Assembly: GCA_902786515.1 (NCBI GenBank)
Contig: CADADA010000031.1
Location: 1-42,338, forward strand
Direction: 5' to 3'
Length of the DNA: 42,338 bases
DNA from: an uncultured Lachnospiraceae bacterium
GTDB lineage: Bacteria > Bacillota > Clostridia > Lachnospirales > Lachnospiraceae
Of the stretch, positions 7,466-17,025 are shown in pieces (the first letter of the stretch is position 1; the number at the start of each line of letters is the position of its first letter). The position numbers and the translations under genes were made by a program. The notes beneath the pieces were generated by a model, which saw only the letters and a list, made by a program, of their open reading frames with translations, ran no database searches and was not told the DNA's origin.

Positions 7466-10378
7466 TTAACCACTAATTTTATTTTTTTTATTAAGCACCT
7501 CTTCCAATGTATTTTTCATAACATTTACATCTATCGGTTTTGCTATATGTCCATTCATTCCGGCATCTTTTGCCTTTTTTACATCTTCCGAAAATGCGTT
7601 GGCAGTCATTGCTACTATAGGAATCTTAGAAAGGTTGGGATTCTCTAACGCACGGATATTTCTGGCAGCATCATATCCATTCATTACCGGCATCTGTATA
7701 TCCATCAAAACTAAGTTATAATATCCCGGTTCTGAGTCCGCCACTTTTTCAACTGCATCCTTTCCATCTGTGGCAACTTCCACTTCAAATCCCAGACTCT
7801 TTAGGAGCATTGAAGCTATCTCCCTGTTTATTTCCATATCTTCCACAAGTAACAGGCGCATAGAAGAAAAGTCTACTGCCAAATTCTGTTCCTGTCCTGT
7901 TTTATCTTCTGCGACATGTGTTTCTACAGCTTCCTTTGAAGCCGGCTGTAAATCAAACCGCAGACGAATAATAAACTCCGTTCCCTGATCCGGAGCCGTA
8001 TTAACCTCGATGGTTCCCCCCATTAAATCCACAATACTTTTTGTGATTGCCATGCCCAGTCCTGTGCCCTGTATACCACTTACGGTCGAAGTACGCTCAC
8101 GTTCAAAAGCTTCAAATACTTTTGCGGCAAATTCTTTCGTCATTCCGATTCCGCTGTCTGATACCCTTAGTTCATAATTGCCGTATCCATCTTTGCCATC
8201 TCCAATCTGCCATGCCTTCACGGCAACCGTTCCTCCTGCCGGAGTAAATTTATAAGCGTTACTTAAAAGATTTAAGAGTACACGGTTCAAACGGTTCTTG
8301 TCACAATAAATACGACTGTCCCTAATCTCAGATGCATCCACAGTAAATTCGATGTCTTTCTCCTCCATCTGCGTTGAAAACATATCCCGAACCTCTTCCA
8401 GTGTTTTCTTTAAGTCAACTTCAATCGATTCCAAATCCATTTTGCCGCTTTCAATCCTGCTCATCTCCAGAACATCATTAATTAATGCAAGAAGATGATG
8501 GCTTGAAGTCCTGATTTTCGCAAGATATCCCCTGAGCTCCTCCTCTCCGTTTTCTTCACTTTGTGCCAGATTGGTATAACCAATGATTGCATTCATAGGT
8601 GTCCTGATATCGTGTGACATATTTGACAAAAAGATAGTCTTTGCACGGCTGTTTTCCTCTGCTTTTGCTTTTTCAACCTCTGTATCCTTCTGCCGTTTTG
8701 CCATCATGTTATACACACTGAACATTATGGCAAGACCGGCAACCATCAGTCCCATCTGAACCATACTGTTATACGTAAGAAGTCTGTTAGCAAGACGCAT
8801 CTGCTCCGCAAGATATCGCTCTGTATCCGCAATCGTTTTTTTATCATTCTCAGGATTTTTGCTTTCATAATACGTACTAATATTATCCACTACATTCTTT
8901 GTCATATCATCTGTAGCCTGACGCACCCACATTAACGATGTGAAAAATATTAAAAACAATAATCCAATCCACACTACCGTTGATTTTCCAAACCGTCTTT
9001 TCTCATCTTCCCCAAATATTTTACGAAAGTAAACAAATCCCAGTATTCCCCATGTAGCAAGTATCAGATATGTCTCTGTTGAAAGTGCACCGGCGGAAAA
9101 TGCCATAAAATACAGGAAAAAGCAGACCGAAACCACTATACCGGTAATTCCTGTGTATTGTATATTCCTGTTACCTTCTTTTTTCGCTGAAACATATGCA
9201 GCCACCGAACTGTAACCATATGCGATGGTTGCCCCCACAGTCGTCACATCAACAATCCACCCTATTGCAGTTCTTCCAAGGAATGGAATAAAAAGAGAAA
9301 TTCCTATAAGAAACTTAAGTGCATTTTCCGGTGTTCCTTTTTTATTTATCTTGCCAAACCATTCAGATACAATCCCCTCTTCTGACATTGCATACAAAAG
9401 GCGGCTTGCCGCAATATAATTTCCTATAAGTCCGGTAAAGATCGCCGCTAACACAGTTACTCCAAGAATCAGATAGCCGGCTTTTCCTATCGCCGCATTT
9501 GTCGCATAAAAAGTAGGCAGACCCTCTAAGCCCTGCATATCCGACAATTTCTCAATATATGAATCCCAACCGGTATATCCTGCCGGCTGGATTGATGATG
9601 CTATCATATTAAGCATGACATAGGATAAAGCTCCCATAAAAACAGCTGTTACTAAAATTTTAAAGGCATGTGTTACTGAAAACCTGAATTCCTGTGCAGA
9701 ATGGGAAATTGATTCAAATCCCACAAAAGCCCATGGTGCCAGTACTACTATCTCAAAAATCTGTCCCACCGGATTTGTGTTGTTAGTAGAAAATAACGGT
9801 CGCACTGATATTCCTGTTGTTTCGACCTGCGTCATAACCGCAATAAAACTAACAAAACTTCCGAAAAACAAAATAAGTGCCAGTACAAGCTGTGCTCTCC
9901 CGGCAAAAACTTTTCCGTAAGTACAAATTGTACCAAAAACTACAATGGCCGCAATAGTCAGCAGCACTTCACCAAAATATATATCATATCCAAGCAACTG
10001 ATAATGAAATCCAAACTGGAATAAACTTCCCACCAGTTTTCTGCCTATCAGCACTAATGCCGTTGCATTCGCCCATATAATAGCTACATATACCAGTATT
10101 AAAAACCATGCACTTAAAAAGCCATGGTCATACCCCAATGTCTCAATGGTGTATGTAAGCGTCCCCCCGGCCTTCGGATATTTATTCATAAGATAATTGT
10201 AATTTGCCCCTATTATCAGCATCAGAATTGCCCCTATAATAATACCTATAGTGGTTCCTAAAGGTCCGGCTATAGGCAGAAACGTCGTTCCCGGCATTAC
10301 AAAAGCTCCCCATCCTACACTGCATCCGAACGATAATGCCCATGCTCCCATTGGAGAAAGGTAACGTTTATCCTCCAT
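7466..10378 (-). CDS. Amino-acid permease (APC family) fused to a hybrid histidine kinase
   Basis: 970 residues in one frame. Residues 8-455 are an APC-superfamily transporter with about 12 membrane segments (VGWGAFVMPGTTFLPIAGPL, KYPKAGGTLTYT and LAPWAFVGFESISHSAQEF are family-like). A loop at 487-535 and one more membrane segment (538-556) lead to a short coiled linker. The kinase follows: H-box FLSNMSHDIRTPMNA (His589), N-box NLLSNAYKF, G1 DSGIGM (741), G2 GTGLGM (771). A receiver domain ends the protein (acid pair ED at 846-847, phospho-acceptor Asp893 in LMDIQMPVMNG, Lys947). There is no Hpt or DNA-binding output domain and no adjacent partner regulator. It should be a transporter-sensor, analogous in plan to CbrA (an SLC5-kinase fusion) but with another transporter fold. 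Good ribosome site AAGAAGG. Confidence 0.93.
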   Translation of the reverse strand: MEDKRYLSPMGAWALSFGCSVGWGAFVMPGTTFLPIAGPLGTTIGIIIGAILMLIIGANYNYLMNKYPKAGGTLTYTIETLGYDHGFLSAWFLILVYVAIIWANATALVLIGRKLVGSLFQFGFHYQLLGYDIYFGEVLLTIAAIVVFGTICTYGKVFAGRAQLVLALILFFGSFVSFIAVMTQVETTGISVRPLFSTNNTNPVGQIFEIVVLAPWAFVGFESISHSAQEFRFSVTHAFKILVTAVFMGALSYVMLNMIASSIQPAGYTGWDSYIEKLSDMQGLEGLPTFYATNAAIGKAGYLILGVTVLAAIFTGLIGNYIAASRLLYAMSEEGIVSEWFGKINKKGTPENALKFLIGISLFIPFLGRTAIGWIVDVTTVGATIAYGYSSVAAYVSAKKEGNRNIQYTGITGIVVSVCFFLYFMAFSAGALSTETYLILATWGILGFVYFRKIFGEDEKRRFGKSTVVWIGLLFLIFFTSLMWVRQATDDMTKNVVDNISTYYESKNPENDKKTIADTERYLAEQMRLANRLLTYNSMVQMGLMVAGLAIMFSVYNMMAKRQKDTEVEKAKAEENSRAKTIFLSNMSHDIRTPMNAIIGYTNLAQSEENGEEELRGYLAKIRTSSHHLLALINDVLEMSRIESGKMDLESIEVDLKKTLEEVRDMFSTQMEEKDIEFTVDASEIRDSRIYCDKNRLNRVLLNLLSNAYKFTPAGGTVAVKAWQIGDGKDGYGNYELRVSDSGIGMTKEFAAKVFEAFERERTSTVSGIQGTGLGMAITKSIVDLMGGTIEVNTAPDQGTEFIIRLRFDLQPASKEAVETHVAEDKTGQEQNLAVDFSSMRLLLVEDMEINREIASMLLKSLGFEVEVATDGKDAVEKVADSEPGYYNLVLMDIQMPVMNGYDAARNIRALENPNLSKIPIVAMTANAFSEDVKKAKDAGMNGHIAKPIDVNVMKNTLEEVLNKKNKISG

Positions 10379-10413
10379 AATTAAAACCTTCTTTCCATAT
10401 TTACATTCTTCCC

Positions 10414-10884
10414 TTATTTTCTAGTATAGACAGTTCTGGTATAACGTATATCGTCTCCTCCGGATTCCCCTGTTTCCATATCAAATTCTTCCCTGTTAAA
10501 TTCTGGAAAGAAAACATCTCCATCTTCTACTTCTGTATCAACTTCAGTTATATACATTTTATCCACAAGGGGTATCGCTTCTAAAAACAGCCCATATCCT
10601 CCGGCCACGTACACATCTGTATTACCTGCCGCCTCAAGTGCCTCCTTAAGGGATGATACTGTAATCAGATTTTCTCCCGTGAAATTTTTAGTACGGGATA
10701 CAATTATATTCTTGCGATTCGGTAACGGATGTCCTATCTCTTCATATGATTTGCGTCCCATTATCACGGCATTTCCCGTGGTTAATTCTTTGAACTGTTT
10801 CTGTTCTCCTTTTATTCTCCATGGAATCTGCCCATTTTTTCCTATCACATTATTCTTAGACCTTGCCACAATTAATCCAATCAT
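10414..10884 (-). CDS. folA: Dihydrofolate reductase
   Basis: 156 residues. Reduces dihydrofolate to tetrahydrofolate with NADPH in the cytoplasm. Visible features are the Met20-loop region IGKNGQIPWRIKGEQKQFK with Glu27 at the proton-relay position, the NADPH-binding VIMGRKSYEEIG, NRKNIIVSRT and VAGGYGLF. Standard length. ATG at 10884 after AGGAGGACAACAGG. It lies 35 bases upstream of the permease-kinase gene in the same direction, so it probably shares its transcript. No thyA lies next to it in this window. Confidence 0.95.
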   Translation of the reverse strand: MIGLIVARSKNNVIGKNGQIPWRIKGEQKQFKELTTGNAVIMGRKSYEEIGHPLPNRKNIIVSRTKNFTGENLITVSSLKEALEAAGNTDVYVAGGYGLFLEAIPLVDKMYITEVDTEVEDGDVFFPEFNREEFDMETGESGGDDIRYTRTVYTRK

Positions 10885-11019
10885 CCTGTTGTCCTCCTGT
10901 CACAGACCAATTAAATTTCAAATCATATTTATTATAACTTATAACGTCCAATAATTCACTCACTATTTTTTATTTAGTTCTCGATAATCAATATAGCAAT
11001 GTCTCTGTAACATAGTGTA

Positions 11020-11784
11020 TTACCACCCCAAATCCATCAGCCAGTTATTTAACTTTCTCTCTCTGTCTGCGGCGGTTAATTTTTCATTGTCTGACAAAAC
11101 AAGTTCTCCCTTGATATTTCCGTCAACTATATACAAGACTCGCTTACACCCTGCAGCAACTTTTGCATCATGTGTTACCATAATTATAGTTGTTCCTTCC
11201 TCATTTAATTTTATAAGTTCATTCATTACCTCAGTTGAAGCTGTCCTGTTAAGAGCTCCTGTCGGTTCATCAGCAAAAAGAATCTTAGGTTTATTAATCA
11301 TACTTCTGCATATGCATGCCCTCTGTAACTGTCCACCTGACACTTCGTTAATGTCGTTATCTGCGACGTCGATAATTGAAAGTTTCCGCATCAAATCTTC
11401 TGCTCTTTTTATCTTTTCAGCCTTTGATTCGCCATTTTTTTTGCTTTCAATGGCAGGCAATACGATATTATCAAGTATTGTAAGATTCTTCATCATATAC
11501 ATTTGCTGAAAAATAAATCCCATTTCATTCAGCCTTACTTCTGAAAGTTCATTTGATGTAAGTTTTTCCAGCTTTTTTCCATCAAATATTACACTTCCGG
11601 CAGTTGGCAAATCCATGCCTGAAACCGAATAAAGAAGTGTAGATTTGCCTGAACCTGACGGTCCCATAATGGCAATCATATCTCCCTCTTCGACTTTAAA
11701 ATTGACATTTTTAAGCACATTATTCTGTCTTTTCTCTATAATATATGTTTTGCACAAATCCTTTACTTCCAATATAACTGACAT
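11020..11784 (-). CDS. ABC transporter ATP-binding protein (LolD/MacB-like)
   Basis: About 254 residues. Walker A GPSGSGKS, signature VSGGQLQRA (Val for the first Leu), Walker B ILFADEPTG and the H-loop VTHD are all present. I placed the start at the ATG at 11784 (MSVILEVKDL) because GGAGG sits eight bases upstream; the longer reading starts inside that ribosome site. Last gene of an operon of response regulator, kinase, FtsX-type permease and ATPase. It powers the adjacent permease, probably for extrusion of, or signalling about, peptide antibiotics. Confidence 0.93.
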   Translation of the reverse strand: MSVILEVKDLCKTYIIEKRQNNVLKNVNFKVEEGDMIAIMGPSGSGKSTLLYSVSGMDLPTAGSVIFDGKKLEKLTSNELSEVRLNEMGFIFQQMYMMKNLTILDNIVLPAIESKKNGESKAEKIKRAEDLMRKLSIIDVADNDINEVSGGQLQRACICRSMINKPKILFADEPTGALNRTASTEVMNELIKLNEEGTTIIMVTHDAKVAAGCKRVLYIVDGNIKGELVLSDNEKLTAADRERKLNNWLMDLGW

Positions 11785-11802
11785 TCTTTTTTCCTCCATT
11801 TT

Positions 11803-14163
11803 CTATTCTATATTCATCATATCTCTGCTTGTAATCCTGTTTGTATATAATGCTGTAAGCAATACAGCTATAAAGTTGATTCCAAGTATTATTCCGGGAT
11901 ATATCACAATGAGTGACAATGGTTTAAAGTAATACTCTACATGCGTCGCCCCCATCATATTCCAGATAGGGTCACACCATAGTTTTGTGACAGGATAAGT
12001 TAATGCTGCCGCCATTATTTCTGACACAATTGTTATTATCATAAACCTTATAACATGCCATTTGATTATGTAACGATTTTTAAATCCAATAGCTTTAAGA
12101 AGTGCTATTTGATTTACCTCTTCCTGTATAAATGACCTCTCCATAAGAACCGTAACAAGCACAACCACAATACATGTTATAACCAGTAACAATTTTGCTA
12201 CAGCATCCATTGCATCTGCTACTCCCATACAGTCATCACAATACCCCGCACTGTCAAAAACACCTTCTACATCATAATAATCCTTTATTTTTTCAATTCG
12301 CTCTGACAATTCTTTTGCATCAGGTTTCTCATCAAAATCGATTTGAAACGCCATCATTGCACTGGCATTTTCCATGCGTGCCGGAGCATCTTCATGAATT
12401 CTCATTACCTCTCCAAGCTGGTTCATTGTCTGGAAATATCCTACAACCATACTTTCCACTTTTTCTTCTCCGTAATTAATCGTGATTTTGTCTCCTATAT
12501 GCACGTTCAACTTCTTTGATATCTGCGGGGTAATTGCAATCTCCTTCGCATTTCCGGGAGCTGTTCCTTTAATGTACTCATATTCATCTGCCGAAGTTTC
12601 TTTATTTTGCTGAAGTACTACTGATGTAGTTTCTCCATCTACAGTTACCGGATACATGTACCACACTTCCATACTGACTTTTCCGGGCATTCCGAGTGAT
12701 TCCAAATCATTTTCTATCTGTCTGTATCTTTCAGGCAGGCTAATATTTCCTTCATATGACATGAAATCCATCTTTACCAATTTTGCATCCGAAATATACA
12801 CATCTGATTTCTTGCCAAAGGTTGTTATCAGCCGGTCACTCTTCATAGTATCTGCCACTTCTACAAGTCCGAACACAAATAAGGAACACAGAAAAAACGA
12901 GAATATGATTGTTACAAATCGCTTCGGTGCACTAAGAACATCATTTACCGCCATGTAAAAAGCATTTCCCAGATGAGATTTTTTTATGGAATACACGCTT
13001 TTCTTTGTATATCTCTCTCCGGTCTGTCCGCTTCGAATGGCATCAACAGGAGTAGCCTTTTTTACTTTACCTGTACACATGTATGAAAAACCTATCATTA
13101 TAAACACTACTATGGCAGAACCCAGTACATTTACACTCAGACCTGAATCGTTGCCAAGCACCATTTTTTCAGATACAGCTGAAATTAAATAATTTCCAAA
13201 TGGTATTCCTGCTGCCAGCCCGATTATCCCACCGGTTACGGCAATTGCCATATATTTTATGATATAAAGACTCCGGATTTTAAAATCTCTGATACCGACA
13301 GCCTTCATTACGCCAATCTCTCTATATTCTTCACTGATTGAAAATGTTATAACAAATTTTAACAGTACAAATGATACCAGTACAAGACAAACGCTCAATA
13401 CAAGGACTACCATTGCAACAATCATTTCCATAACGTAACTTAGCTTTATCTTATCTCTTGAAGCTTCAAATAGTATGTTTTCAGCACCCGAAACCTCTGT
13501 TGATAATTTTTTAACATGTTCTGTGTCAGCATAAAAGATGCTGCCGGAAAATTGATTTAAGCTTTCCTCTTTCTCATATAGCTCAAAGTCCTCGTCACTG
13601 ATTATCAATCTTGTGTTCCCCATCATATCAGAACCAAGCAAAGCATCCTTAATCTCACCTGCTATTTTAAGTGAGTTATTTACTCCGTGTAGTGAGATTT
13701 GAATCTCATCTCCTTTATGAATATTGTTATTCTTAAGAAAACCCGCTGTAACATATACTTCACCCTTCTCTACATGTACGACTTCTGTATTATCTGTATG
13801 AAAATATCTTATTCCTGTATCCTCAAGCCTTTGAATAATCAATGTATTACTTTTCATTTCCGTTTTTTTCCCGGACAATGTCAAATCATCTTTCGTCGCC
13901 CAGTAACATTTTTCTTTTTTATAGTCACTGACATTTGCGGATTTCTTCAAAATATCTTCCACACCTCCGTCACCGGTCTGCGTAAAAACTATGTAGTCTC
14001 CAATTCCTGCCTTATCCATAAAGTAATCCGTTCCATTCATCACTGTTATTACATTACTTACTCCGCTGGATACAAACACTGATGCAAGTATCGTAAATAT
14101 AAGCAATATAATGTTCATTGTTTTCTTTCGCTTTATATCTTTTTTTAGTATTCTTAAATACAT
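11803..14163 (-). CDS. FtsX/MacB-type ABC transporter permease
   Basis: 786 residues. Two similar halves, each with an N-terminal membrane segment, a large extracytoplasmic domain and three membrane helices (about 235-360 and 660-775). This double-FtsX plan is seen in macrolide/peptide exporters and LolCE-like permeases. The ATPase follows with an 18-base gap and the kinase/regulator pair precedes it by about 95 bases. The ATG at 14163 has AGAAAGGACG upstream. Likely role: mechanotransmission-type export or sensing of membrane-active compounds. Substrate unknown. Confidence 0.88.
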   Translation of the reverse strand: MYLRILKKDIKRKKTMNIILLIFTILASVFVSSGVSNVITVMNGTDYFMDKAGIGDYIVFTQTGDGGVEDILKKSANVSDYKKEKCYWATKDDLTLSGKKTEMKSNTLIIQRLEDTGIRYFHTDNTEVVHVEKGEVYVTAGFLKNNNIHKGDEIQISLHGVNNSLKIAGEIKDALLGSDMMGNTRLIISDEDFELYEKEESLNQFSGSIFYADTEHVKKLSTEVSGAENILFEASRDKIKLSYVMEMIVAMVVLVLSVCLVLVSFVLLKFVITFSISEEYREIGVMKAVGIRDFKIRSLYIIKYMAIAVTGGIIGLAAGIPFGNYLISAVSEKMVLGNDSGLSVNVLGSAIVVFIMIGFSYMCTGKVKKATPVDAIRSGQTGERYTKKSVYSIKKSHLGNAFYMAVNDVLSAPKRFVTIIFSFFLCSLFVFGLVEVADTMKSDRLITTFGKKSDVYISDAKLVKMDFMSYEGNISLPERYRQIENDLESLGMPGKVSMEVWYMYPVTVDGETTSVVLQQNKETSADEYEYIKGTAPGNAKEIAITPQISKKLNVHIGDKITINYGEEKVESMVVGYFQTMNQLGEVMRIHEDAPARMENASAMMAFQIDFDEKPDAKELSERIEKIKDYYDVEGVFDSAGYCDDCMGVADAMDAVAKLLLVITCIVVVLVTVLMERSFIQEEVNQIALLKAIGFKNRYIIKWHVIRFMIITIVSEIMAAALTYPVTKLWCDPIWNMMGATHVEYYFKPLSLIVIYPGIILGINFIAVLLTALYTNRITSRDMMNIE

Positions 14164-14257
14164 ATTTCTACGTCCTTTCTCTGTTTTATGTATTCTATAT
14201 TACCGCATCAATTATTAAATAATCCTTAAATCCAAAAATGCAGCACAATTTCTCATG

Positions 14258-15481
14258 CTACATTTTTCTCAAAACCAGTGTTATATTAAATATTCCCTCT
14301 TCTATTTTTGCAAATATATCACCATCCATTTTATGGATTAATTCTTTGCATATGTACAAACCCAGACCACTGCCTGATATGTTTTCACTGTTTCTTCCCC
14401 GATAAAATGAGTCAAACAGATGAGGTATCTCTTCCTCACCAAGGTTACATCCTGTATTTGAAACTGTTATCAGTTTGCAATTTTCTTCTTCATAAAACGT
14501 AATTGTAACCTTTTTTCCATCACCATATTTGATTGCATTTTCCAGTACATTTTGCATCACTTCAACAATTCTGTCCTTGTCCCCCGACAATATACAGTTA
14601 TCTGTATTCTGTATGTCGAATTGTATATGGTTCTGTTTCATTTTATCTTTATAATAATCTTCAATTTCTTTAATGATATCAAGAAGATATATTTCTTCAT
14701 TTCTTACATCCAGCGACATAAAATCTTTTCTGGATGAATTTGCAATTTCATTTACATATCTCTTTATCTCTTCAGAATTTTTTTCAATGCCAGCAAGTGC
14801 CTCTATTTTTTTATCTTCACTGTCATATAATCCGTTTTTCAATGCTTTTGTGTAGAGGTCAATCGCAGAAAGCGGTGTTTTTACATCATGAGACAGTGAA
14901 ATGATAAATGTTTTTCTCTCCCTGATCAGCTCCAGTTCTTTTTTTCTGTCATCCTCAAGTTTTTCTCTAAGCATGTCCATACCCCACAGGAATTTTCCAT
15001 AAAATCTGCTTTTCTCTTCAGGTATGGGTACCGAAAGATTTCCCTTTGAAAGTTCTTCAGGCAATCCTGTTATGCGTACAAATGGGCTGATTACTTTTTT
15101 CCCAATATACCACAGCAAAAATATGTTTGCGACACACATGATTCCAAGCACCAGATTGGCGGTAATCAAAATCCGTTCGCTGCCTTCCTGGGTATATTCG
15201 AATCTGTACAGGACACCTTCTACCTCTTCAACTGTATAAGCATATTCACTATATTCTCCTGGATGATATTCTTTGGCCTCCACCACTGTTTTGTATTCAG
15301 ATAAATCTATATCATCAATATTTTCTCCATCTTTCATACGGGTAATTATTCTGCTTATGTCTACAATATAATCTCTATCTGAATTATGATGTGTGAATTG
15401 TGATAAATAAACATTACTTATAATTATCAGCATTATTTCCACCACTATAAATGTGACAGCAAATCTTTTGTATCTATTCAA
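14258..15481 (-). CDS. Sensor histidine kinase of the first two-component/ABC module
   Basis: About 407 residues. A membrane helix near residues 6-26, an extracytoplasmic loop of about 80 residues, a second helix near 105-127, a HAMP-like linker, H-box SLSHDVKTPLSA (His198), N-box VLENAIKYG and G2 SGSGLGLYI. No ATG is available: the upstream region, overlapping the regulator gene, offers TTG at 15493 or 15481. I prefer 15481 because GGGGAG lies about 12 bases before it and the first membrane segment then starts normally. It should phosphorylate the overlapping response regulator. Confidence 0.88.
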   Translation of the reverse strand: MNRYKRFAVTFIVVEIMLIIISNVYLSQFTHHNSDRDYIVDISRIITRMKDGENIDDIDLSEYKTVVEAKEYHPGEYSEYAYTVEEVEGVLYRFEYTQEGSERILITANLVLGIMCVANIFLLWYIGKKVISPFVRITGLPEELSKGNLSVPIPEEKSRFYGKFLWGMDMLREKLEDDRKKELELIRERKTFIISLSHDVKTPLSAIDLYTKALKNGLYDSEDKKIEALAGIEKNSEEIKRYVNEIANSSRKDFMSLDVRNEEIYLLDIIKEIEDYYKDKMKQNHIQFDIQNTDNCILSGDKDRIVEVMQNVLENAIKYGDGKKVTITFYEEENCKLITVSNTGCNLGEEEIPHLFDSFYRGRNSENISGSGLGLYICKELIHKMDGDIFAKIEEGIFNITLVLRKM

Positions 15482-16136
15482 ACCGATATCCAACTCCCCA
15501 CTCTGTAATAATGTGTTCAGGATGCTTAGAATCCTTTTCTATCTTTTCTCTGAGCCATTTAATATGAACCGTAAGTGTCTGTAGCTCTGATTCACTGTCA
15601 CTGCCCCAGATTGTGTTGAAAATGTATTCCTTCTTTAAAGTAACCCCTTTGTTTTCCATCAGAAATTTTAATAATTCATATTCTTTTATGGTCGCATCCA
15701 CCTGTACGTCATCTATAAAAATGCTGTTTGTAACTGTATTTATCTTAATCTCACCGGAAGTTATCTCATCCAGTCCATATTTTCTTTTAAATATTCCTCT
15801 TATTTTTGCCAGCAAAATATCTATATCGTAAGGCTTCTCTATATAATCATCTGCACCTAATCCCAATCCTTTTAATTTGTCGTCTTTTGTTGTTTTTGCA
15901 CTTGCTATCATAATATGTGCGTTTGAGTTTTCACGAACTCTCTGACACACTGCAAATCCGTCCATCCCCGGCAGCATTATATCCAGTATAAGCAGCCTTG
16001 CTCCATACTTTTCAAATAATTTTATCGCCTGTTCTCCCGTTTTTGCGATACTCACTATATAATTTTCTTTTCTCAGGAAATCGCAGAGCAATGTTGCAAT
16101 TTCCTCATTATCTTCTACTATAATAATATCTAACAT
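15474..16136 (-). CDS. OmpR/PhoB-family response regulator
   Basis: 220 residues. Receiver domain with the acidic pair ED (8-9), phospho-acceptor Asp52 in LILDIMLPG and Lys101-region EKPYD; C-terminal winged helix DNA-binding domain ending in WGVGYRFE. ATG at 16136 after GGAAGTGATAAAAG. First gene of the module; its 3' end overlaps the kinase. It probably activates the downstream ABC genes and may bind the repeat-rich region 16137-16566. Confidence 0.93.
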   Translation of the reverse strand: MLDIIIVEDNEEIATLLCDFLRKENYIVSIAKTGEQAIKLFEKYGARLLILDIMLPGMDGFAVCQRVRENSNAHIMIASAKTTKDDKLKGLGLGADDYIEKPYDIDILLAKIRGIFKRKYGLDEITSGEIKINTVTNSIFIDDVQVDATIKEYELLKFLMENKGVTLKKEYIFNTIWGSDSESELQTLTVHIKWLREKIEKDSKHPEHIITEWGVGYRFE

Positions 16137-16310
16137 CTTTTATCACTTCCTTTGCCGGTGTAGTCCCGTTATTTGCAATGGACTATTCTAGATTATAACA
16201 CATATAAGGGATTCTTACGAGTACATCGAATAACAAATAAATGACACTTTACACAGCGAAATCCATAAGAATTCGGCTTCTCTTACATATGATTTTCTGA
16301 TAATTTCAAA

Positions 16311-16372
16311 ATGATACGTAACATAAATTAGCCCTACGTATCTATCATAGAAAAATTAAAAATATTACGTAA
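16311..16372. promoter_or_regulatory. Cluster of three TACGTA palindromic cores in the divergent gap
   Basis: The 430-base gene-free stretch 16137-16566 separates the response-regulator operon (minus) from the XRE gene (plus). It holds TACGTA at 16315, 16335 and 16366, so the cores are 20 and 31 bases apart, close to two and three helical turns. The first two form the inverted pair GATACGTA/TACGTATC; the third is within TTACGTAA. Helically phased repeats suggest cooperative binding by the response regulator or XRE protein. Apart from this cluster, the palindrome at 16446 and the promoter at 16484 I see nothing in the gap. Confidence 0.5.
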
Positions 16373-16445
16373 AAACCGCTGTCGCAGATGTATGAATACT
16401 CATAATCAACCAAATGTATCAGTTATTTATTATTCTCTCTACGAG

Positions 16446-16464
16446 TGTAACATGCCATGTTACA
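16446..16464. promoter_or_regulatory. 19-bp perfect palindrome, probable operator
   Basis: TGTAACATG, one central base, CATGTTACA. It lies about 20 bases upstream of the -35 box of the XRE gene, a typical position for a repressor or activator site. The protein that binds it is unknown; the XRE protein and the OmpR-type regulator are the nearest candidates. Confidence 0.55.
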
Positions 16465-16483
16465 TTTTGCACACGCAAATTGC

Positions 16484-16512
16484 TTGCCAATATTTTAAAA
16501 ATACGATACGAT
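16484..16512 (+). promoter_or_regulatory. Promoter of the XRE/membrane-protein pair
   Basis: TTGCCA at 16484-16489, a 17-base spacer and TACGAT at 16507-16512. It reads toward the XRE start codon at 16567, leaving a leader of about 50 bases. Confidence 0.5.
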
Positions 16513-16566
16513 ATGATTATCATAAATACAAAAAGGTGGCAGTCCACCGGAAAGTGAGAAGTAATT

Positions 16567-17025
16567 ATGGAGCAACTGGGAAATAAAATATCAAAAAGGA
16601 GAAAAGATTTGGGAATAACACAAGTGAATTTTGCAGATTCTTTATCCGTAACCAGACAGACTGTATCAAGATGGGAGACAGGAGCTGCTCTGCCAGATAT
16701 AGATAAGATAAACGATATTGCAAAGATTCTGGAGATAAGCTGTGATTATCTTCTAAATGACGAGATTAGTGATTATAAGAATGAAAACGAAAAAAGTATT
16801 CCTTCTGTGGTAAGTAATCTTTTAATTGGCGTAAAAGGAAAGAAAGTCATACTTGATTTTTGTGAAGGCGAAGAAGATATTGATTTAATTAATAACATCT
16901 GTACCGTAACAGATTTTGAAGGTAACTGGATAAAAGTTACGGCTCATACAAAGAAAGATAATTTTGAAAAACTTATTCCCTTATCATCTGTTTTTTCAAT
17001 TGAGATTATAAAGGAGGACGAATAA
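16567..17025 (+). CDS. XRE-family transcriptional regulator with a C-terminal effector region
   Basis: 152 residues. Residues 1-66 are a Cro/C1-type helix-turn-helix (ISKRRKDLGITQVNFADSLS, VTRQTVSRWETGAALPD). Residues 80-150 form a beta-rich domain (GVKGKKVILDFCEGEEDIDL...) of a kind also present in the next protein, which shares a GKEVNLEF/GKKVILDF-like strand and a following 'VTDFEGNWIKV/LSIDDEWVLV' motif. ATG at 16567 with a weak GAGAAG. Its stop overlaps the next start (TAATG). Probably controls its own operon. Confidence 0.88.
   Translation: MEQLGNKISKRRKDLGITQVNFADSLSVTRQTVSRWETGAALPDIDKINDIAKILEISCDYLLNDEISDYKNENEKSIPSVVSNLLIGVKGKKVILDFCEGEEDIDLINNICTVTDFEGNWIKVTAHTKKDNFEKLIPLSSVFSIEIIKEDE

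Noticed and set aside
7375..7467. 31-codon coding-like stretch after the permease-kinase stop (NLYDAVSDITVKGKA...)
   Set aside because: Reads like protein but has no start or recognisable family; may be a remnant of a lost gene, too little to annotate.
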